From contig NZ_JAUQWH010000023.1 in the NCBI RefSeq assembly GCF_030757795.1, forward strand, positions 1 to 64,000: a stretch of DNA of 64,000 nt. Direction: 5' to 3'. The position numbers and the translations under genes are program-made. The stretch comes from Actinoplanes oryzae (lineage in GTDB: Bacteria > Actinomycetota > Actinomycetes > Mycobacteriales > Micromonosporaceae). Position 1 is the first letter of the stretch; each line of letters begins with the position of its first letter. The notes beneath the pieces are model-generated. The model was not told the DNA's origin and searched no databases. It saw nothing but the letters and a program-made list of their open reading frames with translations. Below are positions 35,400 to 43,445 of the stretch, piece by piece.

Positions 35400-37679
35400 A
35401 TGCGGACACTGATCGTCGACAACTACGACTCGTTCACCTGGAACCTGGCGCACCAGCTCGCCGAGGTGAACGGCAGCGAGCCGGTGGTCGTCCGCAACGA
35501 CGACCCGGGCTGGCATGCCGGGCTGCTCGACGGCTTCGACAACGTCGTGATCTCGCCGGGGCCGGGGCGGCCGGGCCGGGAGCGGGACTTCGGGATCAGC
35601 CGGGAGGTGATCCTCGACGGCCGGCTGCCGACGCTCGGGGTGTGTCTCGGGCATCAGGGCATCGGCGAGCTGCTGGGCGGGGTGGTGGACCTCGCGCCCG
35701 AACCGCGGCACGGGCGGCGTTCGCCGGTGCGCCACGACGGGAGCGGGCTGTTCGCGGGGATTCCGTCGCCGTTCGAGGTGGTGCGCTACCACTCGCTCGC
35801 GGTGACGGAGCTGCCGGCGGAGCTGATCCCGGTGGCGTGGTCGGACGACGGGGTGCTGATGGGCGTACGCCATCGGGACCGGCCGTTGTGGGGTGTGCAG
35901 TTCCACCCCGAGTCCATCCGGACGGAGTACGGGCACCAGCTGCTCGCCAACTTCCGTGATCTGACGCCTCGACGCGTCGCGGCACCTCCCATACAGCACG
36001 AAATAGTAAATAAATCGGGTGCCGCGACGATCCGGAGTGAGCGGATAGCCGTCGATGTCGACGCGGAGGCGGTGTTCGACACGCTGTTCCGCGGCGGCGA
36101 CCACCCCTTCTGGCTCGACAGCAACGCCGGCCCGGGCGTGTCGATCATGGGCGACGCCTCCGGGCCGCTCAGCCGGGTGGCCCGCGCCGACGTCGCCGCC
36201 GGCACGGTCACGGTCGCCGGCGCCGGACGCTCGGAAACGGTCACGAGCGGCTTCTTCGACTGGCTCGACGCCGACCTGCGCGCGCACCGGGCCGAGCCGG
36301 ACGCCCCGCTGCCGTTCGACTTCGCGCTCGGCTGGGTCGGCTACCTGGGCTACGAGCTCAAGGCGGAGTGCGGCGCCCGCCCCGGCCACCGCTCGCCGCA
36401 CCCCGACGCCGTGCTGGTCTTCGCCGATCGCGCGGTGGTCGTGGATCACCGGGACGGCGCCGTCCACCTGCTGACGCTCGACCATCCCGGCGCCGGCGAC
36501 TGGCTCGCGGACACCGGGACGCGCCTGCGCGCTCTCGCGGACGCCAGGACGCGCCAGCGCGCTCTCGCGGACACCGGGACGCGCCCGCGCGCCCTCGCGG
36601 CCCGCCCGGCGGACGCGGTGCCTCGGCGCGACATCACGCTGCGGCACGACCGGGACACGTACCTGGGGCTGATCAAGGAGTGCCAGGCAGCGATCCACGA
36701 GGGCGAGACGTACGAGATCTGCCTCACCAACATGCTCACCGTCGCCGGGGCGGTGCCGCCGTGGGCCGCGTACCGGGCGCTGCGCCGGGTGAGTCCCGCG
36801 CCCTTCGGGGCGTACCTCGGCTTCGGTGACGTCGCCGTGCTGAGCGCCTCGCCGGAGCGCTTCCTGCGGGTGGACGCCGCCGGCCGCGCCGAGAGCAAGC
36901 CGATCAAGGGCACCCGGCCGCGCGGCGCCACCCCGGAGGCCGACGACGCGCTCCGGCACGACCTGGCGACCAGCGAGAAGGACCAGGCCGAGAACCTGAT
37001 GATCGTCGACCTGGTCCGCAACGACCTGGGCCGGGTCGGCCGGCCCGGCACGGTACGGGTGCCGCGGCTCTTCGACGTGGAGAGCTTCGCCACCGTCCAC
37101 CAGCTCGTCAGCACCGTGGTGACCGAGCTGCGCCCCGGGGCGAGCGCCGTCGACTGCGTCCGCGCGGCGTTCCCGGGCGGCTCGATGACGGGCGCCCCGA
37201 AGCTGCGCACGATGGAGATCATCGACCGGCTCGAGGGCGGCCCGCGCGGCGTCTACTCGGGCGCGCTCGGCTATTTCTCCCTCACCGGGGCCGCCGACCT
37301 GAGCATGGTCATCCGCACGCTGGTCGTGGCGGGCGACCGGGCCACCTACGGCGTGGGCGGCGCGATCATCGCCCTCAGCGACCCGGCCGCCGAGTTTGAG
37401 GAGACCGCCGTCAAGGCCACCGGCCTCCTGCGCCTGCTGCGAACCGACTTCCCCGGCCGCGTCACCAGGCCTCCTGCGGACCCTCCGGCGGGTGTCACGG
37501 CGCCCCCGGCTGACCTCCCGGCCGGGGTCGCGGCGCCCCCGGTTGACCCTCCGGCCGGGGTCACAGCGCCGCCGGCGGACCCTCCGGCCGCTGTCACGGC
37601 GCCCCCGGTGGACCCTCCGGCCGGGGTCACAACGCCTCCGGCGGGATCCGGAGGTACGCCGCAGCCAGCGCCCCGATGA
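35400..37679 (+). CDS. pabAB: Aminodeoxychorismate synthase, fused PabA-PabB
   Basis: A bifunctional 759-aa enzyme that makes 4-amino-4-deoxychorismate from chorismate and glutamine for folate or p-aminobenzoate-derived products. Residues 1-190 are the glutamine amidotransferase: VDNYDSFTWNL, catalytic Cys in GVCLGHQG, and His/Glu in FHPESI. The chorismate-binding PabB part follows (FALGWVGYLGYELKAEC; PIKGTRPRG; DLVRNDLGRVG; PGGSMTGAPK). Oddities: an AT-rich, rare-codon patch in the linker, a threefold 10-residue repeat near residue 370-400 and a Pro-rich 11-residue repeat tail that is not part of the family. The ATG at 35400 follows GGGGGAG. The 3' end overlaps pabC by 53 bp. Confidence 0.94.
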   Translation: MRTLIVDNYDSFTWNLAHQLAEVNGSEPVVVRNDDPGWHAGLLDGFDNVVISPGPGRPGRERDFGISREVILDGRLPTLGVCLGHQGIGELLGGVVDLAPEPRHGRRSPVRHDGSGLFAGIPSPFEVVRYHSLAVTELPAELIPVAWSDDGVLMGVRHRDRPLWGVQFHPESIRTEYGHQLLANFRDLTPRRVAAPPIQHEIVNKSGAATIRSERIAVDVDAEAVFDTLFRGGDHPFWLDSNAGPGVSIMGDASGPLSRVARADVAAGTVTVAGAGRSETVTSGFFDWLDADLRAHRAEPDAPLPFDFALGWVGYLGYELKAECGARPGHRSPHPDAVLVFADRAVVVDHRDGAVHLLTLDHPGAGDWLADTGTRLRALADARTRQRALADTGTRPRALAARPADAVPRRDITLRHDRDTYLGLIKECQAAIHEGETYEICLTNMLTVAGAVPPWAAYRALRRVSPAPFGAYLGFGDVAVLSASPERFLRVDAAGRAESKPIKGTRPRGATPEADDALRHDLATSEKDQAENLMIVDLVRNDLGRVGRPGTVRVPRLFDVESFATVHQLVSTVVTELRPGASAVDCVRAAFPGGSMTGAPKLRTMEIIDRLEGGPRGVYSGALGYFSLTGAADLSMVIRTLVVAGDRATYGVGGAIIALSDPAAEFEETAVKATGLLRLLRTDFPGRVTRPPADPPAGVTAPPADLPAGVAAPPVDPPAGVTAPPADPPAAVTAPPVDPPAGVTTPPAGSGGTPQPAPR
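36504..36593 (+). repeat. 30-bp in-frame tandem repeat inside pabAB
   Basis: Three 30-bp units (36504-36533, 36534-36563, 36564-36593), each encoding a ten-residue L-A-D-x-x-T-R-x-R-A type motif. They sit between a beta-strand region and the start of the conserved chorismate-binding core, a place that tolerates length changes. Confidence 0.8.
37474..37642 (+). repeat. 33-bp tandem repeat at the pabAB/pabC convergent ends
   Basis: Five 33-bp units encode the 11-residue P-P-x-D-x-P-A-x-V-x-A tail of PabAB. The last unit carries the stop codon of the converging pabC gene, so the array looks like duplicated pabC end sequence that PabAB then reads through. Confidence 0.8.
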
Positions 37680-38373
37680 TCGGATGCCCGGCGTCGTACG
37701 TCACGTCGTCGATCGCCGCGAGCGCGCGGACCCCGCTCGCCGCATTCGTGGCGAAGGCGGCGTCCATGCCCGTCAGCTCCGCGCGCCGCACCGGGACCGG
37801 GTCCTCCCGCCGCAGCAGTCGCATCGTCACCCCCGCCAGCTGCTCGGCACGCGGCCAGATGACGCTGTTACCGCGCACGAACCCGACATTCCACGTGCCG
37901 CCCTCGCTGACCAGCCCGTCCCGGCCGACGAAGAGCGCATCGTCATAGCCGTCCTCCTGCGCCGCCCGCCGCAGCCGCAGCACCGGGAACAGCCCGACGC
38001 TCTTGATCCCCGGGGCATCCCGCTCGTACGCCACCGTCCGCACCCGCAGCGGAGCAGCCGCCGCCGGTCCCGCCGCCCGCCGGGTCACCAGCACCCGCGG
38101 CCGCCCGGCCCGCACCGGGTGCCCGATGTCGAGATCCGGATCAAAAACGGTCACCCGCACGGTGACCGCGTCCTGCCCCGCGACTTCCCGCCGCACCTGG
38201 TCCCGGACGGCATCCAGGTCGAGCCCGGCCCCGAACAGCGCCCGGCAGTCCCGCGCCAGCCGCTCCAGATGCAGCGCCAGCCCCCGCACGCCCCCACCCT
38301 CCACCCGGAACGTAGTGAAATGCCCGTAGTTCGTGAGCGCCAGCGCCCGCAGCTCGCCGTCGGTGACCGTCAT
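37627..38373 (-). CDS. pabC: Aminodeoxychorismate lyase (class IV aminotransferase fold)
   Basis: A 248-aa PLP enzyme that releases pyruvate from aminodeoxychorismate to give p-aminobenzoate, the next step after PabAB. The fold-IV signatures are present: GIKSVG with the PLP Lys, then QEDGYDDALFVGRDG and SEGGTWNVGFV with the Glu and Asn contacts, and a late TNAASGVRA. The start is ATG 38373. It faces pabAB tail to tail with a 53-bp overlap, so both enzymes of the p-aminobenzoate branch are side by side. Assignment as a lyase rather than a D-amino-acid or branched-chain aminotransferase rests on this context. Confidence 0.85.
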   Translation of the reverse strand: MTVTDGELRALALTNYGHFTTFRVEGGGVRGLALHLERLARDCRALFGAGLDLDAVRDQVRREVAGQDAVTVRVTVFDPDLDIGHPVRAGRPRVLVTRRAAGPAAAAPLRVRTVAYERDAPGIKSVGLFPVLRLRRAAQEDGYDDALFVGRDGLVSEGGTWNVGFVRGNSVIWPRAEQLAGVTMRLLRREDPVPVRRAELTGMDAAFATNAASGVRALAAIDDVTYDAGHPIIGALAAAYLRIPPEAL

Positions 38374-38402
38374 GCCGCCATTCTCGCGAAGGGGGAGATG
38401 TC

Positions 38403-38969
38403 TCATCGTGACCGCCGGCGCCGGGCCGGGTCGCGCAGGCCGCGCGTCGCCACGGCGAGGGCGGCCAGGGCGACCAGGATCCACGCGCGGCGCCCGGCCA
38501 GGAGCGGCGTCGTTTCCGCGGTGAGCACCAGCAGGGCCAGCGCGCCGCCGGCGGTGAGCCCGGGGTCCGTGCGGAGGCCCGTCCACAGGCCCGCCGCGCA
38601 GGCCACGGCCGTGAGCGCCGCCGCTTCGACGGCCAGTTCCGCCCACGGCAGATCCCGTACGCGCGTGGACTGCACGCAGGCCAGCAGCAGCCAGCCGCCG
38701 CCCAGCACGGTCAGCGCACAGGCCGCCGGGGCGAGCCGGCGCGCCCACCGTGGCCGGGGAGTGGCGTCGTGGACGGCCGCTGCCTGATCGCGCAGCGCCG
38801 CCGCAACCGCCGCCGCCAGCACGACGTCGATCCGCCGGGCCGCGGACAGCGTGCCGGCGGCGTCGTCCGCCGATCCCGTCGCTGCGGCGAGGGCCGCGAT
38901 GCCCGCTGCGAGCGCCGTCGCCGCGGCCAGCCAGGAGGGTCGGGCGAGGCGCCACCGGTACGCGGCCAT
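38403..38969 (-). CDS. Hydrophobic membrane protein, last gene of the sigma/ABC operon
   Basis: A 188-aa membrane protein with about five to six helices (near residues 12-30, 44-60, 78-100, 110-130, 138-155, 158-175), Ala-rich, no recognised domain. The ATG at 38969 overlaps the preceding permease stop by 1 bp (TGATG). It is the end of a five-gene coupled operon that begins with an ECF sigma factor. It may be a second permease half of the ABC-2 type transporter. Confidence 0.75.
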   Translation of the reverse strand: MAAYRWRLARPSWLAAATALAAGIAALAAATGSADDAAGTLSAARRIDVVLAAAVAAALRDQAAAVHDATPRPRWARRLAPAACALTVLGGGWLLLACVQSTRVRDLPWAELAVEAAALTAVACAAGLWTGLRTDPGLTAGGALALLVLTAETTPLLAGRRAWILVALAALAVATRGLRDPARRRRSR

Positions 38970-39781
38970 CAGCCGAGTTGGAGCAGGGCGGCGGCGCCCG
39001 TCGCGACGGCCACGATTGCCGCGGCGAGCACCAGCCGGCGGCGCGGGCCGGCGCCGCGGAGCAGGGCGGCGAGGCCGGCGAGGACCCCCAGCCCCAGCAG
39101 GTACGCCAGGTGCCACATCTCCTGGCCGAGCGGCTGGCGCGGGAGCATGCCGTTCTCCCCGGCGAGCCACACCGGCCACGGCGCGAACCACGTGCGGGCC
39201 GGGACCACGGCCGACTCGGAATAGGCGTACAGGCCTATCGTGCCCGCCCACAGCACGGCCGCGACCAGAGGCAGCGCACCCGGCCGGAGCAGCCACCGCG
39301 CCACCGCGATGCCGAGCAGGCCGGCGCCCAGCACGAGCGCCGGCAGTTGCAGGTACTCCAGCACTGTCCGCTGGTAGACGCCGTCGCCCTCCCGGACGTT
39401 CGTGGCGGCGGTGAACCGCCCGATCGCCAGCAGTGCCAGGGCGCCGGCCAGGCCGACGGCGACGGGTCCCCGCAGCAGCCCGACGACAGCGGCGGCGGTG
39501 CGTTGCCGGTCGCCGAGCGGCGTGCAGTCGAACGGGTCGCGCACCCGGCGGCGATAGGTGGCTCCGGCCACCCGGTTCGCCGCGACGACGGTGACCGGCG
39601 CGTAGACCAGCGTCACCATCAGGAACAGGAGCACGAACGCGAAGTTCCAGGGCGGGCCGGTCTCGTCGTTGACGATTGCCGCGATCGCGAAGGAGGCCGG
39701 CAGGAGCAGGCCGATGAAGTACGCCGGGTGGCGGAGCATGCGCCGGGCCTCGACGGCGCCGAGCTGGCCGATCGCGGTCAT
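38969..39781 (-). CDS. ABC-2-like transporter permease
   Basis: A 270-aa membrane protein with about six helices, beginning EARRMLRHPAYFIGLLLPAS, a form typical of ABC-2 exporter permeases. It is coupled to the upstream ATPase (ATGA overlap at 39778-39781) and to the downstream membrane protein. Together with these it would make an efflux pump or a membrane-remodelling transporter. There is no substrate clue beyond co-regulation with a sigma factor. Confidence 0.85.
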   Translation of the reverse strand: MTAIGQLGAVEARRMLRHPAYFIGLLLPASFAIAAIVNDETGPPWNFAFVLLFLMVTLVYAPVTVVAANRVAGATYRRRVRDPFDCTPLGDRQRTAAAVVGLLRGPVAVGLAGALALLAIGRFTAATNVREGDGVYQRTVLEYLQLPALVLGAGLLGIAVARWLLRPGALPLVAAVLWAGTIGLYAYSESAVVPARTWFAPWPVWLAGENGMLPRQPLGQEMWHLAYLLGLGVLAGLAALLRGAGPRRRLVLAAAIVAVATGAAALLQLG

Positions 39782-40740
39782 CGCGCCGCCGCCTCTCCGG
39801 TCCGCTCGTCCGAGTCCGCATTCGCGCCCGCAGCTGCGTCCGCGCCCGCCTTCGTGCCCGCGTTTGTGTCTGCCGCCGCGTCTGCCGCCGCGTCTGCCGC
39901 CGCGTCGGCGCCCGTCAGGAGGAGGTAGCCGTCCTCGACGGTGGCCTCGACGAGGCGGGCGCCCGGCGGCGGGGTCCCGACCTGGTGCAGGGCGCCGTTG
40001 CTGGTGCGCCACGCGAGCCGGGCGCCCGGCTCGCGCCGGTCCGCCGTCCACACCCGGCCGGCCGCGGTGGCGGCGAGGCTGTGCGGAGGCCCGTCGAAGC
40101 GGACCCGCCCGCCGTGCAGCACCAGGACCCGCGGGCAGAAGGCGGAGATGTCCTCGGTCTGGTGCGTGGACATCACGACGCAGCGGTCCTCGGCGAGGGC
40201 GGAGACGGTGTCCCGGAAGCGGAGGCGCTGCTCGGGATCGAGACCCACGGTCGGCTCGTCGAGCACGAGCAGGTGGGGATCGCCGAGCAGGGCCTGGGCG
40301 ATGACGACGCGTTGCTTCATGCCGCCGGAGAGGCGCCGGATCCGCCGGTGCGCGACCGGGGTGAGACCCGCGAGCTCCAGCACCCGGCGTACCTCATCGT
40401 GACGGGCGCGCCTGTCGGTCAGCTCCTTGAGGATGGCGACGTAGTCCACGTATTCGAAGGCGGTGAAGCCGCTCGGGAAGCCGATCTCCTGCGGCACGTA
40501 GCCGAGGCGGCGCCGGATCTCGGTGCGCGCGGCCGGGCGGCTCGCGTCGTGGCCCAGGAGCTCGACGCGGCCGGTGTCGGGGGCGGAGACGGTGGCGAGG
40601 ATGCGGAGCAGGGTGGTCTTGCCGGCGCCGTTCGGCCCGAGCAGGCCGCAGATGCCGGTGCCGGCCCGCATCGTGATCGCATTGAGCGCCGGACGCCGCC
40701 CGTAGCTCTTCGTGACGTCGGTCAGACGGATTCCAGTCAT
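39778..40740 (-). CDS. ABC transporter ATP-binding protein
   Basis: A 320-aa exporter-type ATPase: Walker A GPNGAGKTT (about residues 37-45), a Q-loop near YVPQEIGFPSGFT, signature RLSGGMKQRVVIAQAL, Walker B LLVLDEPTVGLDPEQR and switch His in MSTHQTEDI. After residue about 260 a low-complexity Ala/Asp tail with a 12-bp tandem repeat (39869-39904) extends the protein, unlike family members. The ATG at 40740 overlaps the anti-sigma stop by 4 bp. It energises the permease encoded downstream. Confidence 0.92.
   Translation of the reverse strand: MTGIRLTDVTKSYGRRPALNAITMRAGTGICGLLGPNGAGKTTLLRILATVSAPDTGRVELLGHDASRPAARTEIRRRLGYVPQEIGFPSGFTAFEYVDYVAILKELTDRRARHDEVRRVLELAGLTPVAHRRIRRLSGGMKQRVVIAQALLGDPHLLVLDEPTVGLDPEQRLRFRDTVSALAEDRCVVMSTHQTEDISAFCPRVLVLHGGRVRFDGPPHSLAATAAGRVWTADRREPGARLAWRTSNGALHQVGTPPPGARLVEATVEDGYLLLTGADAAADAAADAAADTNAGTKAGADAAAGANADSDERTGEAAAR
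39869..39904 (-). repeat. 12-bp in-frame tandem repeat in the ATPase tail
   Basis: Three 12-bp units encode Ala-Ala-Ala-Asp repeats in the C-terminal tail of the ATPase. Frame is preserved. Confidence 0.75.
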
Positions 40741-41549
40741 GAGAAACTCCTCGTACGGAGGATGCTGACGCCGGCGACGACGGCCACGCCGGCGACGACG
40801 ATCAGGGACAGCAGCTGGACGCCGGGCGTGAAGGCGTTGAGCGCCGACCCGGTGTGCAGCCGGGCGGCCAGCACGAAGCCCGACCACAGCGCCGACAAGC
40901 CGGCCACGGCCTGCCACGCGCCGAGGAACCGCTCGGCGACCAGGCCCGACGCGGCCAGGGCGAGCCCGGGCAGCAGCCACAGCACCGCCGCCGTGAGGTG
41001 CGGGAGCACGAGGCCGCCGACGACCAGCAGGAGCGCGGTCATCGGCAGCACCGGCAGGCACCGCAGCAAGGCGAGGCGCAGCCGCGGGTACGGCGTGGCG
41101 GCGACGACGTCGTGCATGGCGAAGGTGCCCGGGCCGTAGGCGAGCGCGACCCCGGTGAGCGGTGCGAGCGGCGCCACGGTCAGGAACCAGGTCTCGACGC
41201 CGAGCCCGCCGCTGTCCCGGCCGAGCAGCGCGAACGCGGCGACCAGCGAGCACCCGGCGACCCAGGCGCGCCGGGCTGCCGAGGCCCCGGCCGCGAGCCG
41301 TGCGGCCGACGGCGAGAGCCCGAGAAGGGTCAGGAGACGTTCGAACATCGACAGCCGGGGCCGATCCAGGATGTCCACCGTGGCCGCCCATGCGCGCTCG
41401 AGCAGCGCGGCATCGGCGTACGCGGAGACCGCGGCCCGGCAGCCGGCGCACCTGATCAGATGTTGCTCCACGGAGGCCGCCACATCGCGGCCGAGCCGGC
41501 CGCCCGCATAGGCGGCCAGCAGTACTTCGTCCGCGTGCCAGGCGGTCAT
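40737..41549 (-). CDS. Zinc-finger anti-sigma factor with membrane domain
   Basis: A 270-aa membrane protein. The N-terminal 40 residues form a zinc-binding anti-sigma (ZAS) motif: H30-x3-C34-x2-C37 in EQHLIRCAGC. After a cytoplasmic helix come about six membrane helices from residue 90 on. It should hold the sigma factor encoded just upstream (ATGA overlap) at the membrane until a signal arrives, possibly a redox or envelope cue read by the Cys pair. Its own stop overlaps the ATPase start, so sigma, anti-sigma and transporter are co-translated. Confidence 0.86.
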   Translation of the reverse strand: MTAWHADEVLLAAYAGGRLGRDVAASVEQHLIRCAGCRAAVSAYADAALLERAWAATVDILDRPRLSMFERLLTLLGLSPSAARLAAGASAARRAWVAGCSLVAAFALLGRDSGGLGVETWFLTVAPLAPLTGVALAYGPGTFAMHDVVAATPYPRLRLALLRCLPVLPMTALLLVVGGLVLPHLTAAVLWLLPGLALAASGLVAERFLGAWQAVAGLSALWSGFVLAARLHTGSALNAFTPGVQLLSLIVVAGVAVVAGVSILRTRSFS

Positions 41550-42061
41550 GACAGCGCCTCCCTCAGCAGGGTGCGGGCACGGGCCATCCGGGTCTTGACC
41601 GTGCCCTGGGGGATGTGGAGGAGCCGGGCGGCCTCGCGGGTGGTGAGCCCGTCCAGGACGGTCGCCTGGACCACCGCGTGCAGTTCGGGGGAGAGCCCGT
41701 TGAGGGCGGTGCCCAGGTCGGTGTACTCGACGCCGATGAGGACCTGCTCCTCCGCCGACGCCACGACGGGGTCGGCGGCGCCGGTCAGCGGCCCGCACGC
41801 CGGCCGCTTCGCGATGAGATCGACGAGCCGGCGGACGGCGATGCCCCACAGCCACGCGGCCACATCGCCGTCGCCCCGCCAGCGGCCCGCCCCGCGCCAG
41901 GCCGCCACGAACGTGTCCTGCAGCGCCTCGGCCACCACGTCGCCGTCGGCGCACCGCCGCCGCAGTCGCACCTGCAACCATGGGGCGTGCCGGGCGTACA
42001 GCTCAGCCAGCCCGTCCCGGTCCCCGGCGGCGATCGCGGTCAGCAGCTCGGTGTCGTCCAC
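41546..42061 (-). CDS. ECF-type RNA polymerase sigma factor
   Basis: A 171-aa ECF sigma factor. Region 2 (about residues 15-80) has DVVAEALQDTFVAAWRGAGRW and DVAAWLWGIAVRRLVDL; region 4 (about 115-165) has LSPELHAVVQATVLDGLTTR and EAARLLHIPQGTVKTRMARA. The GTG at 42061 follows GAGGAGG by 7 bp. It is the first gene of the coupled operon. AACGTT occurs twice before it (42063-42068, 42078-42083, the latter inside the palindrome GAACGTTC), a possible self-regulated promoter element, unproven. Confidence 0.9.
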   Translation of the reverse strand: MDDTELLTAIAAGDRDGLAELYARHAPWLQVRLRRRCADGDVVAEALQDTFVAAWRGAGRWRGDGDVAAWLWGIAVRRLVDLIAKRPACGPLTGAADPVVASAEEQVLIGVEYTDLGTALNGLSPELHAVVQATVLDGLTTREAARLLHIPQGTVKTRMARARTLLREALS

Positions 42062-42250
42062 AACGTTTCCTCCTCGGAACGTTCTGAACTGTCTGTCCGC
42101 CACCGGCCGCGATCGGTTCAAGGTCGCCCTCCCCGGCTGCCACCGGCGCGGTCCCCGTCGCGGTCTCATGCCCGGGTTGTCGGCGCGGGCGGCCGCCCCG
42201 GCTCACGGTCCCGCGCCGCCGGCCCGGCCCGTGCACATGCGCGGGATCCG

Positions 42251-42340
42251 GGACGGTGGCTCAGGCAAGGACGGTGGCTCAGGCGGGGACGGCGGCTCAG
42301 GCAAGGACGGCGGCTCAGGCAAGGACGGTGGCTCAGGCGG
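42251..42340. repeat. 18-bp tandem repeat at a methyltransferase gene end
   Basis: Five 18-bp units (GGACGGYGGCTCAGGCRR) run from 42251 to 42340. The last one contains the stop codon of the converging methyltransferase (42333-42335), and each unit carries that TGA in the minus direction. It is therefore a repeated copy of the gene's end. Confidence 0.85.
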
Positions 42341-43316
42341 GGACGGCGGTGATGAGGCCTGACGGCGCGGGGAGGGGCAGGTGGCCGGTGCCGCGCCAGC
42401 CGGTCTCGGTCAGCCAGGCGGTCACCTCGTCCACCTGGTAGAGGTCGCCGCCGCTGATGACGAGGAATTCGCCGGCGCCGAAGCGGGCCGACGGGTGCGG
42501 GGCCTGTTCGGTGCGCCACCAGTCGACCAGCAGCAGGATGGTGTCCGGGGCGGCGGCCGCGTGCAGGCGCCGGAACAGCTCGGTGATGCGGTCCGGCGGC
42601 AGCAGGTGGACGAGGTTGGCGACGAGGATCGCGTCGTGGCCCTCCGGCAGGGGCTGGTCGAAGACGTCGGCGCCGACCGCGGTGAGGCGGGGCACCGCCT
42701 GGCCCGCCACGGTCGCCGCCACCTCGGGCAGGTCGACGAGGGTGGCCCGCAGACCCTCGTGCGCGGCCAGGATCGCCCGGGCGAACGTGCCGTACCCGCC
42801 GCCCACGTCGAGGAGGCGCCGGTGCCGGCCGAAGTCGTACGCCCGGGTGAGGTCCGCGGCGGTCTCGGCGGTGACCAGCGCGACCGCCGACTCGTACGCC
42901 TCGGTCTGGGCCTTGTCGAGGGCCGGCCGGCTGCCCTGCCTGGTGCGGAAGACCTCGGTGGCGTGGTCCCAGGCGGGGTAGCTGACGGTGTCCCAGTAGC
43001 GGGCCAGCGGGCGCAGGTCCGCGGGGCCGCGCCCGGTGAGGAAGGCCTCGGTGTCGGGCGCGGTGCGGAAGGCGAGCCCCTCGCGGATCAGCAGCCCGGC
43101 CTCGGCGAGCAGGTCGGCCATCGCGCGGGCGCTGCGCTCCGGGATGCCGCAGCGCGCGGCCAGCTCGGCGGGGGTGGCCGGCTCGGGGCCGGCGGCGGCG
43201 AAGAGACCGAACTCGACGGCCGCGAACATGGTCTTGGAGAGCATGTAACCGCAGTAGAGATCGATGATGCGCGCCGGTCCGGGCGGGCCGTCCGGCGACT
43301 CGAAGACTCGGGGCAT
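42333..43316 (-). CDS. SAM-dependent O-methyltransferase (family 2 type)
   Basis: A 327-aa enzyme of the type that methylates hydroxyls in secondary metabolites. An N-terminal winged-helix dimerisation domain (TPAELAARCGIPERSARAM) precedes the Rossmann SAM domain with LLDVGGGYGTFARAIL (about residues 170-185), VDLPEVA and a later LVHLLPPDRI. The ATG at 43316 is clear. Neighbours are an ECF operon on one side and a divergent F420-type oxidoreductase on the other. No biosynthetic cluster surrounds it, so the substrate is unknown. Confidence 0.88.
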   Translation of the reverse strand: MPRVFESPDGPPGPARIIDLYCGYMLSKTMFAAVEFGLFAAAGPEPATPAELAARCGIPERSARAMADLLAEAGLLIREGLAFRTAPDTEAFLTGRGPADLRPLARYWDTVSYPAWDHATEVFRTRQGSRPALDKAQTEAYESAVALVTAETAADLTRAYDFGRHRRLLDVGGGYGTFARAILAAHEGLRATLVDLPEVAATVAGQAVPRLTAVGADVFDQPLPEGHDAILVANLVHLLPPDRITELFRRLHAAAAPDTILLLVDWWRTEQAPHPSARFGAGEFLVISGGDLYQVDEVTAWLTETGWRGTGHLPLPAPSGLITAVPA

Positions 43317-43445
43317 GGCCCTCAGTGTCCTGTTCGGATGCCCGAGCGTACCGCTGCGTCGGGTAATCGACAGACGGGCTTGAACGCGTTGGGCATGATC
43401 CTCGTTGATTGCGGAAGCAAGAATCTAGTCGCGAGGAGCGCTCTC

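Noticed and set aside
42251..42340. CRISPR-like array
   Set aside because: The 18-bp units are directly adjacent without spacers and there are no cas genes; it is a tandem repeat.
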